From contig CANQWM010000020.1 of NCBI GenBank assembly GCA_947627535.1, positions 1 to 47,112 of the forward strand: DNA of 47,112 nucleotides. Direction: 5' to 3'. Made by a program: the position numbers and the translations under genes. The notes below the pieces were generated by a model, which saw only the letters and a program-made list of their open reading frames with translations, had not been told where the DNA came from and searched no databases. This document shows, in pieces, positions 32,967-41,023 of this stretch. Source of the stretch: an uncultured Acetatifactor sp. (GTDB lineage: Bacteria > Bacillota > Clostridia > Lachnospirales > Lachnospiraceae). How positions within the stretch are numbered: the first letter of the stretch is position 1; each line of letters begins with the position of its first letter.

Positions 32967-33994
32967 CGGAGGTTGTAAAGACGGCACAGATGCCGGATGA
33001 AAAGGTGCTGGTACTTTTTGATACGGAAGAGGAATATGCCCAGCTGATGACGGATTTCCTGCAGAAACAAAAGGAGCTGCCCTGGGTGCTCCGCACCTAT
33101 ACGGATGAGAGGGAGCTGAGGAAGGACGGGCTTGAAAAGGCGGCGCTTCTGGTTGTGGCGGAGTCCGCGTACCGGGATGAATTTCTGGAACTTTCCAGGG
33201 GGCGGCTTGTAGTGTTGAATGAGAGCGGACTTATCCGTTGGAAAAATCTGCGTTATGTGGACAAATATCAAAGGGCGGATAATGTGCTGCAATTTCTTCT
33301 GGAGGTCTATATGGAAACCGCCGACACCCCTCTTCCCAGGCTCCAGAAGAGCTGCAGGACCGTCTTTATCGGAAACTATTCTCCTGTCAGGAGAAGCATG
33401 CAGACCACAATGGCGCTTACCCTGAGTCAGCTTCTGGCCAGAGAACACACCACGTTGTATTTGAATTTTGAGCATTACGCGGGGCTGCCGGAACTGGTTC
33501 CGGATAATCGAACCCATGACATTGCGGATCTGCTGTATTTTTTAGGGACAGAAAAGGAAAAATTCCGTCTGCGGCTGCAGACCATGATCAAGAGAATCGG
33601 AAATCTGGATTATGTGCCTCCAATGCGATCGGGACAAAACCTTCTGACCGTAACCGCTGCGGAATGGCTGGCTTTTTTTCAGGGAATTGAAGAGCTGGGA
33701 GAATATGAATATGTGGTTCTGGACTTAAGCGAGAGTATGCAGGGTCTTTTTCAGATCCTGCGCCTGTGCAGAAAAGTATTCACCATTACCAGGGAGGACA
33801 GGATCTCAAAGAGCAAACTGCTTCAATATGAGCAGCTGCTTGCCCTGTGCGAATGCGGGGATGTGCTGGAGAAGACAAAGCGCCTGAGTCTGCCTCATAT
33901 CCGCAGGCTTCCGGAAGAACTGGAGCAGCTGACAAAAAGCGAACTTGCAGGTATTGCGGGGGAACTGGTGAAGGAGATCGAGAAATCCGGGTAA
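32963..33994 (+). CDS. tadZ: TadZ/CpaE-like localisation protein with degenerate P-loop
   Basis: MinD/ParA-type protein of about 343 residues that in other Tad systems places the secretion machine at the membrane. I choose the TTG at 32963: GGGAGG ends 6 bases before it and it overlaps the tadV stop as TTGA. An N-terminal receiver-like part (KVLVLFDTEEEYAQLMTDF) precedes the ATPase-like part. The P-loop position reads YSPVRRSMQTTMALTLSQ, without the usual Gly-Lys, while the strand YEYVVLDLSESM matches the Walker B position. Loss of ATP hydrolysis is inferred; atypical P-loops are known in TadZ proteins. Confidence 0.78.
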   Translation: MTEVVKTAQMPDEKVLVLFDTEEEYAQLMTDFLQKQKELPWVLRTYTDERELRKDGLEKAALLVVAESAYRDEFLELSRGRLVVLNESGLIRWKNLRYVDKYQRADNVLQFLLEVYMETADTPLPRLQKSCRTVFIGNYSPVRRSMQTTMALTLSQLLAREHTTLYLNFEHYAGLPELVPDNRTHDIADLLYFLGTEKEKFRLRLQTMIKRIGNLDYVPPMRSGQNLLTVTAAEWLAFFQGIEELGEYEYVVLDLSESMQGLFQILRLCRKVFTITREDRISKSKLLQYEQLLALCECGDVLEKTKRLSLPHIRRLPEELEQLTKSELAGIAGELVKEIEKSG

Positions 33995-34017
33995 AACGGG
34001 GAAGGAGAAGCTGTGTA

Positions 34018-35235
34018 ATGGATTATGCGGAACTGAAACGAGAGCTTCGGATGATGGTTCAGGAAAAAATGGATTATGGAAAAGATCTCTCGGATCAGGA
34101 AGTCGAAGAGACAATAGACGAAGTGATTCTGGAGCAGGAATGTCTTGTGACCTGTCCCATAGCAGTGAGAAGGAAATTAAAAAAGGAGCTTTTTGACTCT
34201 CTCAGAAGACTGGATATCCTGCAGATTTTTGTGGAGGACAGCTCTGTCACGGAAATTATGATCAACGGAAAGGACCATATTTTTGTGGAACAGGAGGGCA
34301 GACTCAGAGAACTGGACGCGGGCTTTGAATCCATGGAAAAATTACAGGATGTGATCCAGCAGATCGTAGCGGGCTGCAACCGGGTGGTGAATGAGGCATC
34401 TCCCATTGTAGACGCGAGGCTGCCGAACGGCTCCAGGGTAAATATCGTTATGAATCCGGTGGCTCTGAACGGGCCGATTGTAACCATCCGGCGGTTCCCT
34501 GACAGCCCCATTACGATGGAACGGCTGCTGCAGTACAATTCTCTGACGCAGGAGGCCGCGGAATTTCTGGAAAAGCTTGTGAAGGCAAGATACAACATAT
34601 TTATCAGCGGCGGCACCGGCAGCGGAAAAACCACATTTTTAAACGTGCTATCCGGCTTTATTCCCGCCGATGAGAGGGTGATTACCATTGAAGACAGCGC
34701 TGAGCTGCAGCTTCAGGGGCTGCGCAATCTGGTTCGGCTGGAGACCAGAAACAGCAATGTGGAGGGATGCTGTGAGATTACGATACGGGAGCTGATCCGT
34801 TCTTCCCTGAGAATGCGTCCGGATCGGATTATTGTGGGAGAAGTGAGAGGAGCGGAGGCCATTGATATGCTGCAGTGCCTGAATACGGGACATGACGGAA
34901 GTATGTCCACAGGACACGCGAACAGCGCCGCGGATATGCTGTCGCGTCTGGAAAATATGGTGCTGATGGGAGTGGAGCTGCCGCTGGCCGCCATCCGGCA
35001 GCAGATCGCGTCGGGTGTAGACATCATCGTGCATCTGGGGAGACTGCGGGACAAATCCAGGAGAGTGCTGGAGATCATTGAAATAGCGGGATATGAGGAC
35101 AATGCAGTGAGGCTGAATCCGCTGTATCTGTTCGAGGAGACCGGGCAGGATGAGACGGGCGGTGTTCTGGGTGTTCTTAGAAAGAAAGGGGAGCTGCTGC
35201 ATGAAAATAAACTTAAAGCGGCAGGAATGTTATGA
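34018..35235 (+). CDS. tadA: Tad pilus assembly ATPase TadA/CpaF
   Basis: Hexameric secretion ATPase driving Tad pilus assembly; about 405 residues. The frame opens earlier inside tadZ, but the ATG at 34018 with AAGGAG upstream gives the usual N-terminus (MDYAELKRELRMMVQEKM). The N-terminal domain holds VTEIMINGKDHIFVEQEGRL. Walker A is GGTGSGKTT (Lys204). The Asp box VITIEDSAELQL, Walker B RPDRIIVGEVRGAEA and His box DGSMSTGHANSA are intact. The stop overlaps the start region of tadB by 35 bases. Confidence 0.95.
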   Translation: MDYAELKRELRMMVQEKMDYGKDLSDQEVEETIDEVILEQECLVTCPIAVRRKLKKELFDSLRRLDILQIFVEDSSVTEIMINGKDHIFVEQEGRLRELDAGFESMEKLQDVIQQIVAGCNRVVNEASPIVDARLPNGSRVNIVMNPVALNGPIVTIRRFPDSPITMERLLQYNSLTQEAAEFLEKLVKARYNIFISGGTGSGKTTFLNVLSGFIPADERVITIEDSAELQLQGLRNLVRLETRNSNVEGCCEITIRELIRSSLRMRPDRIIVGEVRGAEAIDMLQCLNTGHDGSMSTGHANSAADMLSRLENMVLMGVELPLAAIRQQIASGVDIIVHLGRLRDKSRRVLEIIEIAGYEDNAVRLNPLYLFEETGQDETGGVLGVLRKKGELLHENKLKAAGML

Positions 35236-35968
35236 ATACTGCTGGAAAAAGAGGGAACAGGCTGCCGCTGTCATTTTAGCCGCCGGGGTCACGGGACTGC
35301 TTGGTTTTTTCTTTTACCGCAGCATCTGGGCTGTCCCGGCGCTCTCCCCCGTAGGAATTATCTATTATCGGGGGATCCAAAGAAACAGGATGGAGCGGTA
35401 CAGGGAAGAAATGACCGCCCAGTTCAGGGAATGCATTCTGGCTGTCGCCACCTTGCTGCAGGCTGGTTATTCCGCGGAAAATGCCTTTTTGGAGTGCGGA
35501 AAGGATATGCGGATGATGTACGGGAAGGACGCACCGATCTGCAGGGAGCTTGATATCCTCCGCAGAGGGCTTCAGATCAATATTGCGCTTGAAGAGCTGC
35601 TCCAGGATCTTGCCGGCCGGAGCGGCTGTGAGGAGATCAGTCAATTTGCGCAGATTTTTTCCCTTGCCAAGCGAAACGGCGGGAATATGGCCGCGATTAT
35701 AAGGAGCTCGGCGGTTTTGATCGGAAAGCAGATTGAACTGCGGCTGGAACTGAAAACGTTGCTGGCGGGAAAGAGGATGGAGCTGAATATCATGAAGGCA
35801 ATGCCGTTTGGCATTCTGGCCTACATCAGCTTTGGAAATCCGGGATATTTTGACATGCTGTATCACAGCTTTCCGGGCGTGGCACTGATGACGGGGTGTC
35901 TGGCGGCCTATCTGGGCGCCTGCCTGCTGGGGGACCGTGTCATAGCACAGATGACAGCGGAGGTGTGA
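35201..35968 (+). CDS. tadB: Tad inner-membrane platform protein TadB
   Basis: Type II secretion F-domain protein of about 255 residues. The ATG at 35201 has AAGGGGAG 7 bases before it. Membrane helices lie at about 20-40 and 40-52, then a cytosolic helical domain (FRECILAVATLLQAGYSAENAF, and IFSLAKRNGGNMAAII, both typical of TadB/GspF), and two C-terminal helices (about 200-245). It forms the platform with TadC. The TGA stop overlaps the likely GTG start of tadC. Confidence 0.88.
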   Translation: MKINLKRQECYEYCWKKREQAAAVILAAGVTGLLGFFFYRSIWAVPALSPVGIIYYRGIQRNRMERYREEMTAQFRECILAVATLLQAGYSAENAFLECGKDMRMMYGKDAPICRELDILRRGLQINIALEELLQDLAGRSGCEEISQFAQIFSLAKRNGGNMAAIIRSSAVLIGKQIELRLELKTLLAGKRMELNIMKAMPFGILAYISFGNPGYFDMLYHSFPGVALMTGCLAAYLGACLLGDRVIAQMTAEV

Positions 35969-37398
35969 AAAAATGGAAGGTGGACGAAGCGAAAGGGAAA
36001 GACGAAGCGAAAGGGAAAAAGAAAAAACAACAGGGAAAGCATGACAAAGGAGAGTCACTTTTCCGGAAAGCTGCCATGTTTCTCTACAAACAGGCGTGTA
36101 TCAGAAAGCTGCCGCTGTTTTCATCCAGACAGGTGGAAAGCGATCTGGTGCAGCTGCATCCCGGGGAAAACATACAGTGGATCCGAACGGAATATTACGT
36201 GAAAAAGCTGTCGCTTACCCTGGTTATCCTGTCTGTGGGGCTTTTGTTCGGAGCGGCGGCGAAGGCTGCAGCCGGAAGGAGCATACTGCTTCAGGAGGAC
36301 GGAAGTATTCGGAGAGGAACGTATCAGGATGGGGAGAAAGAGATTCAATTGACGGCGGACCTTGGAGATCACAGCCAGGAATTTACCGTCAGCCTGCATC
36401 CCAGACTGTTTACAGAAAAAGAACTGGAAACCCTGTGGGCGGAATTTGCCGAGACCCTTCCGGAGCTGATAAAAGGAAAAAACGAAAGTCTGCAGCAAGT
36501 GACCAGAGATTTGATCCTGCAGGAAAGCTATGACGGATTTCCCTTTCAGGTGGAGTGGGAGAGCGGCAGGCCGGATGTGCTGGGAAGCGGCGGTGCGGTC
36601 AGTGAGGTTAAGGTCCAGACAGAGGTAGAACTTGTGGCAAAGGCATTTTGTCAGGATCGTACATGGGAGAAAGCCATCCGGGTCACGCTGGTTCCTCCGT
36701 CAATGACGCCTCAGGAAAAACTGCACAGGGATTTGGAAGAATACTTGACTGATTCCGAAGAACAGGGACGCAGTGAAGATCAATGGGTCCTGCCCGGGCA
36801 GTGGCAGGACCGGCAGATTAACTGGAGCCAGCAGGTGGAAGACAACAGCGTTCTGCTATGGGCTGCCGCATTGATCGTGGCAGCGGCAGTATATCTGCTT
36901 TCCGACAGAGATCTTCATCAAAAGCTGGAAAAAAGAAAAAGAGCCTTGCAGCAGGAATATCCTGACCTGGTACATAGACTGACATTGTATGTTGGAGCAG
37001 GCATGACGGTGCGGAGTGCCTTTCAGAAAATAGCCTCCGATTATGAGAAGAAGCGGGAAAGCATGTCAGGGGATCATCCGGCGTATGAGGAGATGATCTA
37101 TACCTGCCGTGAACTGAAGGCAGGGGTCTCGGAAGGAGCGGCCTATGAGCATTTTGGAAGAAGAACGGGACGGCAGGAATATATACGGCTCAGCACATTC
37201 CTGATGCAGAATCTGAAGCGTGGCAGCAGTACCTTGCTGGAACGGCTGCGAGAGGAAGCGGAGAAAGCCGGAGAAGAAAAGCTGATGCAGAGCAGGAGGC
37301 TGGGAGAGGAGGCAGGGACGAAACTGCTGATTCCCATGGTAATTATGCTGGCAGTGGTGATGGTAATGATCATGGCGCCTGCGTTTTCGGCCATGTGA
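35965..37398 (+). CDS. tadC: Tad inner-membrane platform protein TadC, with large extracellular insert
   Basis: Second F-domain protein, about 477 residues from the GTG at 35965 (sharing GTGA with the tadB stop). The start is uncertain: GGAGG sits only 1-2 bases before the GTG, and the first in-frame ATG is at 36076. The N-terminus is Lys-rich and carries an 18-bp tandem duplication (DEAKGK twice). A helix at about 76-95 and one at about 305-325 enclose a roughly 200-residue hydrophilic region (LTADLGDHSQEFTVSLHPRLF and onward) not usual for TadC. The F domain follows (LVHRLTLYVGAGMTVRSAF, STFLMQNLKRGSSTLLE) with a final helix. Role: platform for pilus assembly. Confidence 0.78.
   Translation: MKKWKVDEAKGKDEAKGKKKKQQGKHDKGESLFRKAAMFLYKQACIRKLPLFSSRQVESDLVQLHPGENIQWIRTEYYVKKLSLTLVILSVGLLFGAAAKAAAGRSILLQEDGSIRRGTYQDGEKEIQLTADLGDHSQEFTVSLHPRLFTEKELETLWAEFAETLPELIKGKNESLQQVTRDLILQESYDGFPFQVEWESGRPDVLGSGGAVSEVKVQTEVELVAKAFCQDRTWEKAIRVTLVPPSMTPQEKLHRDLEEYLTDSEEQGRSEDQWVLPGQWQDRQINWSQQVEDNSVLLWAAALIVAAAVYLLSDRDLHQKLEKRKRALQQEYPDLVHRLTLYVGAGMTVRSAFQKIASDYEKKRESMSGDHPAYEEMIYTCRELKAGVSEGAAYEHFGRRTGRQEYIRLSTFLMQNLKRGSSTLLERLREEAEKAGEEKLMQSRRLGEEAGTKLLIPMVIMLAVVMVMIMAPAFSAM
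35983..36018 (+). repeat. 18-bp perfect tandem duplication in tadC
   Basis: GACGAAGCGAAAGGGAAA at 35983-36000 is repeated exactly at 36001-36018, adding six residues (DEAKGK) in frame. It looks recent because no base differs. Confidence 0.9.
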
Positions 37399-37440
37399 TT
37401 GCTGTAAAAAACAAAAATGCAAAAAGAAAGGTAGGTAGAA

Positions 37441-37629
37441 ATGATGACAAGATCAACAAAGCTCAAGACATGGAAGCAGTTTTTGAGAGAGGAGGACGGC
37501 ATGGGCACGGTGGAGGTTATTCTGATCATCGTGGTCCTGGTGGGCCTGGTTATCATCTTCAAGGACCAGCTCACAAAAATCATCAATAATCTTTTCAGTA
37601 AAATCACTTCCCAGACAAACAAAATATGA
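37441..37629 (+). CDS. flp: Flp-type pilin (Flp1-like)
   Basis: Major Tad pilin precursor, 62 residues. AGGTAGG precedes a double ATG. The leader of 20 residues is basic and ends at Gly20; cleavage after it would give a mature protein beginning MGTVE with Glu25 at position +5, the class IV pilin rule. A single hydrophobic helix follows (VILIIVVLVGLVIIF), then a short polar tail (DQLTKIINNLFSKIT). It should be processed by one of the two A24 peptidases in the operon. Its stop overlaps the next start (ATGA). Confidence 0.92.
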   Translation: MMTRSTKLKTWKQFLREEDGMGTVEVILIIVVLVGLVIIFKDQLTKIINNLFSKITSQTNKI

Positions 37630-39068
37630 AAAAGAAGGAGAACGGATATCTGACAGTATTTCTTTCCCTCTGTATCGCCGTGGTTCTTTCGCTGTGTCTG
37701 ACGTTGATTGATGGGGCGCGGCGGGGCGGAGCCGCGCTGGAGGCTTCCTGTGCGGCCGATGCAGGGATTCAAAGTGTTCTTGCCGAATATCACCGACAGC
37801 TTTTGGAGCAGTATAATCTGTTTGCAATCGATTCCTCTTACGGAACGGAAACGCCCGGAGCCAGCAACACGGAAATACGCCTGATATATTACCTGGATAA
37901 AAATCTGACATCCGCTGACGGCCCCTTGCTGTCCTCCGGCTGCAGGGATCTTTTAAAGCTTCGTCTGGATGGGGTAAAAATGACAGAAATGTCCATTTTG
38001 ACGGATGAGGAAGGAGCGGTATTCCGCAGGAGAGCAGCTGAGGCGGTGAAAGATGATATAGGCCTTTCCGCTCTGAACGAGGTGCGGGAATGGATGGAAG
38101 AAATTGAGGTCAACGGACTTGACACCGGGGAAGCGAGCCAGGAAAAAGAAAGGGCCGACCAATATATTCAGGAATACGAATATGAGGATGAAGAGGGAAA
38201 ACAGCATAAGGGTGTGGAGAATCCCACAGAGGTTCTGGAAGGAAAAAGAAGCCTGGGGATCCTGAAGCTGGTGGTGGAAGATGAAAGCCGGCTTTCCGGA
38301 AATACCCTGCCGCTTTCCGGTCTGGTTTATCAGCGCATGAGACAGGGTAAAGTCAGTCGGGGAAACCTGCCCGCAGAAAATACAAACTGGCTGGATGGTT
38401 TCTCGGAGCGCCTGCTGTTTCAGGAGTATCTGCTTCGTTATATGGGAAGATATGGGAACGATGAGGGAAAGCAGGCGTTTCATTATCAGATAGAGTATCT
38501 GATTGCAGGAAAAGAAAATGATACAGACAATCTGCGGCATGTGGCGGATCGAATCTGCGCCGTCAGGGAGGCGGCCAATGCCCTTTTTCTCTGGAACGAT
38601 CCGGCTAAGAGCACGGAGGTGGAATTGGCTGCGGGCGCTGCCGCCGCCGCTCTTGGCCTGCCCGCTCTGACTCCGGTATTAAAAACCTCGATGATACTGG
38701 GCTGGGCCTATGCGGAGAGTGTTTATGACGTAAAGACGTTGTTTTCCGGAGGCAGAGTCCCGCTGATGAAGGATGGGACAAGCTGGCACTACAGCCTCGC
38801 TGCCGCGCTTTCCGGAAATCTGGGAGACAGCTCCCCGGGGGGAACCGGCATGAGCTATGAAGATTATCTGAGGGTATTTATGACCATGACGGATCTTGAC
38901 GTACTGACGGGGCGGGCCATGGACATGGTGGAAGCGGATATCCGGATGACAGCGGGAAACGAATTTTTCCGTCTGGACGGCTGTTATGACCGGGTAGGCT
39001 TTGATATCAGGATCAGCAGCGCTTACGGATATGAATACCGGACAGAACGAAAAGGGGCGTACTTTTAA
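37626..39068 (+). CDS. DUF5702 Tad-associated surface protein (TadG-like position)
   Basis: Protein of 480 residues with one N-terminal membrane segment after a short basic leader (MKKKENGYLTVFLSLCIAVVLSLCLTLIDG, residues 8-30), the pattern of TadE/TadG-type minor pilins. The rest is predicted extracellular: helical, acidic, with AASCAADAGIQSVLAEYHRQLLEQYNLFAID close to the membrane, which is typical of DUF5702. No catalytic motif is seen. It starts inside the flp stop codon, so translation is coupled. A role in pilus tip or anchoring is inferred from position. Confidence 0.75.
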   Translation: MKKKENGYLTVFLSLCIAVVLSLCLTLIDGARRGGAALEASCAADAGIQSVLAEYHRQLLEQYNLFAIDSSYGTETPGASNTEIRLIYYLDKNLTSADGPLLSSGCRDLLKLRLDGVKMTEMSILTDEEGAVFRRRAAEAVKDDIGLSALNEVREWMEEIEVNGLDTGEASQEKERADQYIQEYEYEDEEGKQHKGVENPTEVLEGKRSLGILKLVVEDESRLSGNTLPLSGLVYQRMRQGKVSRGNLPAENTNWLDGFSERLLFQEYLLRYMGRYGNDEGKQAFHYQIEYLIAGKENDTDNLRHVADRICAVREAANALFLWNDPAKSTEVELAAGAAAAALGLPALTPVLKTSMILGWAYAESVYDVKTLFSGGRVPLMKDGTSWHYSLAAALSGNLGDSSPGGTGMSYEDYLRVFMTMTDLDVLTGRAMDMVEADIRMTAGNEFFRLDGCYDRVGFDIRISSAYGYEYRTERKGAYF

Positions 39069-39089
39069 AACGAAGGGAGGTGAGCGGAG

Positions 39090-40049
39090 ATGTCCTTTCT
39101 ATGGAGTGGAAAAAAACAGAAACTGTCAACAACTGTCAAAAAACAAGAACCTTCTCCGACCAATCAGAAATTTCCCCGGAGCTTTGCCCAGAGCTTTGGA
39201 AGTACAATCCACGGCGGGATCAGCCGCCTTATTTCCAAATTCTGCGCCATAGAGAGGATATCCCCGCTCATCTTTCGAGGCCCCCGGGCAGGAGCGGGTA
39301 TGACGGTGGAAGCTGCCATGGTCATGCCGTTGTTTTTATGTTTTCTGTTCAATCTGGGCAATGTCATTGAACTGATTCGGCTTCACGGCAATCTGCAGCT
39401 TGCGCTTTGGGATACCTGCGGGGAAATGGCAGTTTACGGATATGCGTTGGAGGACAGTGAACTGGCGCCGGTATTTTCATGGATTTATTTACGAAACAGC
39501 CTGACGGATTATGCGGGAAGGGAGTATTTGGACAATGCGCCTGTAAAGAATGGGGCGAATGGGATCAATCCTTGGGGCGGAACGCTTTTTCCTTCCAAAG
39601 ATGAGCTGGATGTGACCGTGACATACAGGACGATGCCCTTTGGCAGCTTATCAGCTTTTTCTGAATTTTCCATGGCAAACCGCTGTTTTATGCACCTGTG
39701 GACGGGATATGAGATCACACAGGATCCGGAGAAGACTTTGAAAGCGGTGGATGTGGTTTATGTCGCGGAAAATGGCAAGGTATATCATGAAGACCGAAGC
39801 TGCACGCACCTGAAACTGAGTATCCGGGAAATTGCGGCATCAGAGGTTGAAAATGTCAGAAACAAAGGCGGCGGCAGATATTCTCCCTGTGAAAAGTGCA
39901 AGCCGGATGCATCACAGCAAAAATGGTATATCACGGAAGAAGGAGACCGGTATCACGCTTCAGCGGAATGTCCAGGGCTGAAACGAACCGTGTTTTCCGT
40001 GCCGAAAAGTCGTGCGGTGCAGTACAGGGCGTGCAGCAGGTGTGGATAA
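39090..40049 (+). CDS. TadE-like protein with two Cys-rich metal-site modules
   Basis: Protein of 319 residues from the ATG at 39090 (GGGAGG 9 bases before). A basic 70-residue leader precedes the TadE signature GMTVEAAMVMPLFLCFLFNLG (membrane segment about 75-95). A second start at ATG 39300, with AGGAG 5 bases upstream, would begin exactly at MTVEAA. After about 120 extracellular residues come two similar modules: Cys238 with Cys267/Cys270 (YSPCEKC), and Cys294 with Cys315/Cys318 (YRACSRC), each beginning with a Tyr-His pair. These resemble Ada-like metal-binding domains seen in secreted Firmicutes proteins. It is probably a minor pilin with a structural or binding tip. Confidence 0.78.
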   Translation: MSFLWSGKKQKLSTTVKKQEPSPTNQKFPRSFAQSFGSTIHGGISRLISKFCAIERISPLIFRGPRAGAGMTVEAAMVMPLFLCFLFNLGNVIELIRLHGNLQLALWDTCGEMAVYGYALEDSELAPVFSWIYLRNSLTDYAGREYLDNAPVKNGANGINPWGGTLFPSKDELDVTVTYRTMPFGSLSAFSEFSMANRCFMHLWTGYEITQDPEKTLKAVDVVYVAENGKVYHEDRSCTHLKLSIREIAASEVENVRNKGGGRYSPCEKCKPDASQQKWYITEEGDRYHASAECPGLKRTVFSVPKSRAVQYRACSRCG

Positions 40050-40086
40050 GACGGGGCATGAAAATTAGAAAGCGTGGGGAAATTTT

Positions 40087-40521
40087 ATGTGGCAGTTTGG
40101 CTTTACAGCTCTTTGGCTTTTGGTTCTTGCAGTTCTGGACATAAAAGAAAGGCATGTACCGGTCTGGATGATCGCTTTGGGAGGAGTCCTTGCGGCCGCG
40201 TCGTCAGCTGTTTCCATTTGGCAGGGAACGATCCAGGGCGGCGAACTGTTTTGGAGCATGGTGCCTGGGGCGATAATGCTGGCAGTTGTCATTGTTACGG
40301 GACAGGCTGGATGGGCGGACGGAGCGGTACTGGCTGCTTTCGGCCTTCTGACGGGATCCCGTGCGTGCGTTTTCAGCTTTACGCTCAGTATGCTTTTAAT
40401 TTCGGCAGTGTCCCTGCCGCTGCTTGTTTTCAGAAAGGTCAGAAAAAATACGAGACTTCCTTATCTGCCGTTTTTATGTGCGGGATATTTTGTCCAGGTG
40501 ATTGCCAAGCTTGTGGAATAG
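40087..40521 (+). CDS. Second A24-type prepilin peptidase, altered GxGD motif
   Basis: Membrane protein of 144 residues with about five helices. The first catalytic aspartate is clear (AVLDIKERHVP, Asp18). The second falls in AGWADGAVLAAFGLLTG (Asp78), where the canonical GxGD reads GWAD. The late cytosolic patch KVRKNTRLPYLPFLCAGYF is typical of the family, so activity is likely retained. It may process the TadE-like minor pilins while the copy at 32463 processes Flp, or the reverse; this division of labour is an inference. GGGGA precedes the ATG. Confidence 0.75.
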   Translation: MWQFGFTALWLLVLAVLDIKERHVPVWMIALGGVLAAASSAVSIWQGTIQGGELFWSMVPGAIMLAVVIVTGQAGWADGAVLAAFGLLTGSRACVFSFTLSMLLISAVSLPLLVFRKVRKNTRLPYLPFLCAGYFVQVIAKLVE

Positions 40522-40539
40522 ACGAAACGGAGGCCGAAA

Positions 40540-40998
40540 ATGGAAAAGGGAAATGCATATTTTACTGTGGAGGCTGCCCTGGTGCTTCCCATGGTGATAA
40601 GCGCTATGCTGCTGGGAATCTTTCTGGTCTGTTATCAGTATGACCGCTGTCTTCTGGAGCAGGATATGGGAAGGCTTATGATACAGGGCAGGGCCGTGGT
40701 TACAGAAAATGCAGGCGATACACAAAAAGCGGTGGAACAGATCCGGAAGCAGGCCGCACAAATCTACCGGGGAAAATATGCAGCCTGGAGTTTTACCGAT
40801 ATAAATATCAGCCTGGATCAGAACAAACTGTCCTGTACGGGCGTGGGAGAGCTGGTTTTCCCGGTGCCGGAATGGAATTTCTGGAACCGGGAACAAAGAT
40901 GGCAGGCTGAAATCAGTTATGACAGCGGCAGACTTTCGCCGGTGTTTTATATCCGGCAGTATAGAAAGCTTCACCGTTTGTTTGAAAAGAAGGTTTAG
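40540..40998 (+). CDS. TadE-like minor pilin
   Basis: Small membrane-anchored protein of 152 residues. GGAGG lies 6 bases before the ATG. The N-terminus MEKGNAYFTVEAALVLPMVISAMLLGIFLV is a classical TadE signature (short leader, Phe-Thr-Val-Glu, hydrophobic helix). The remaining part is extracellular: RCLLEQDMGRLMIQGRAV, then beta-rich segments ending in a basic tail. It starts 18 bases after the second peptidase gene. Confidence 0.83.
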   Translation: MEKGNAYFTVEAALVLPMVISAMLLGIFLVCYQYDRCLLEQDMGRLMIQGRAVVTENAGDTQKAVEQIRKQAAQIYRGKYAAWSFTDINISLDQNKLSCTGVGELVFPVPEWNFWNREQRWQAEISYDSGRLSPVFYIRQYRKLHRLFEKKV

Positions 40999-41023
40999 GA
41001 AGCGCATAGAAAAGGGAGGTATT

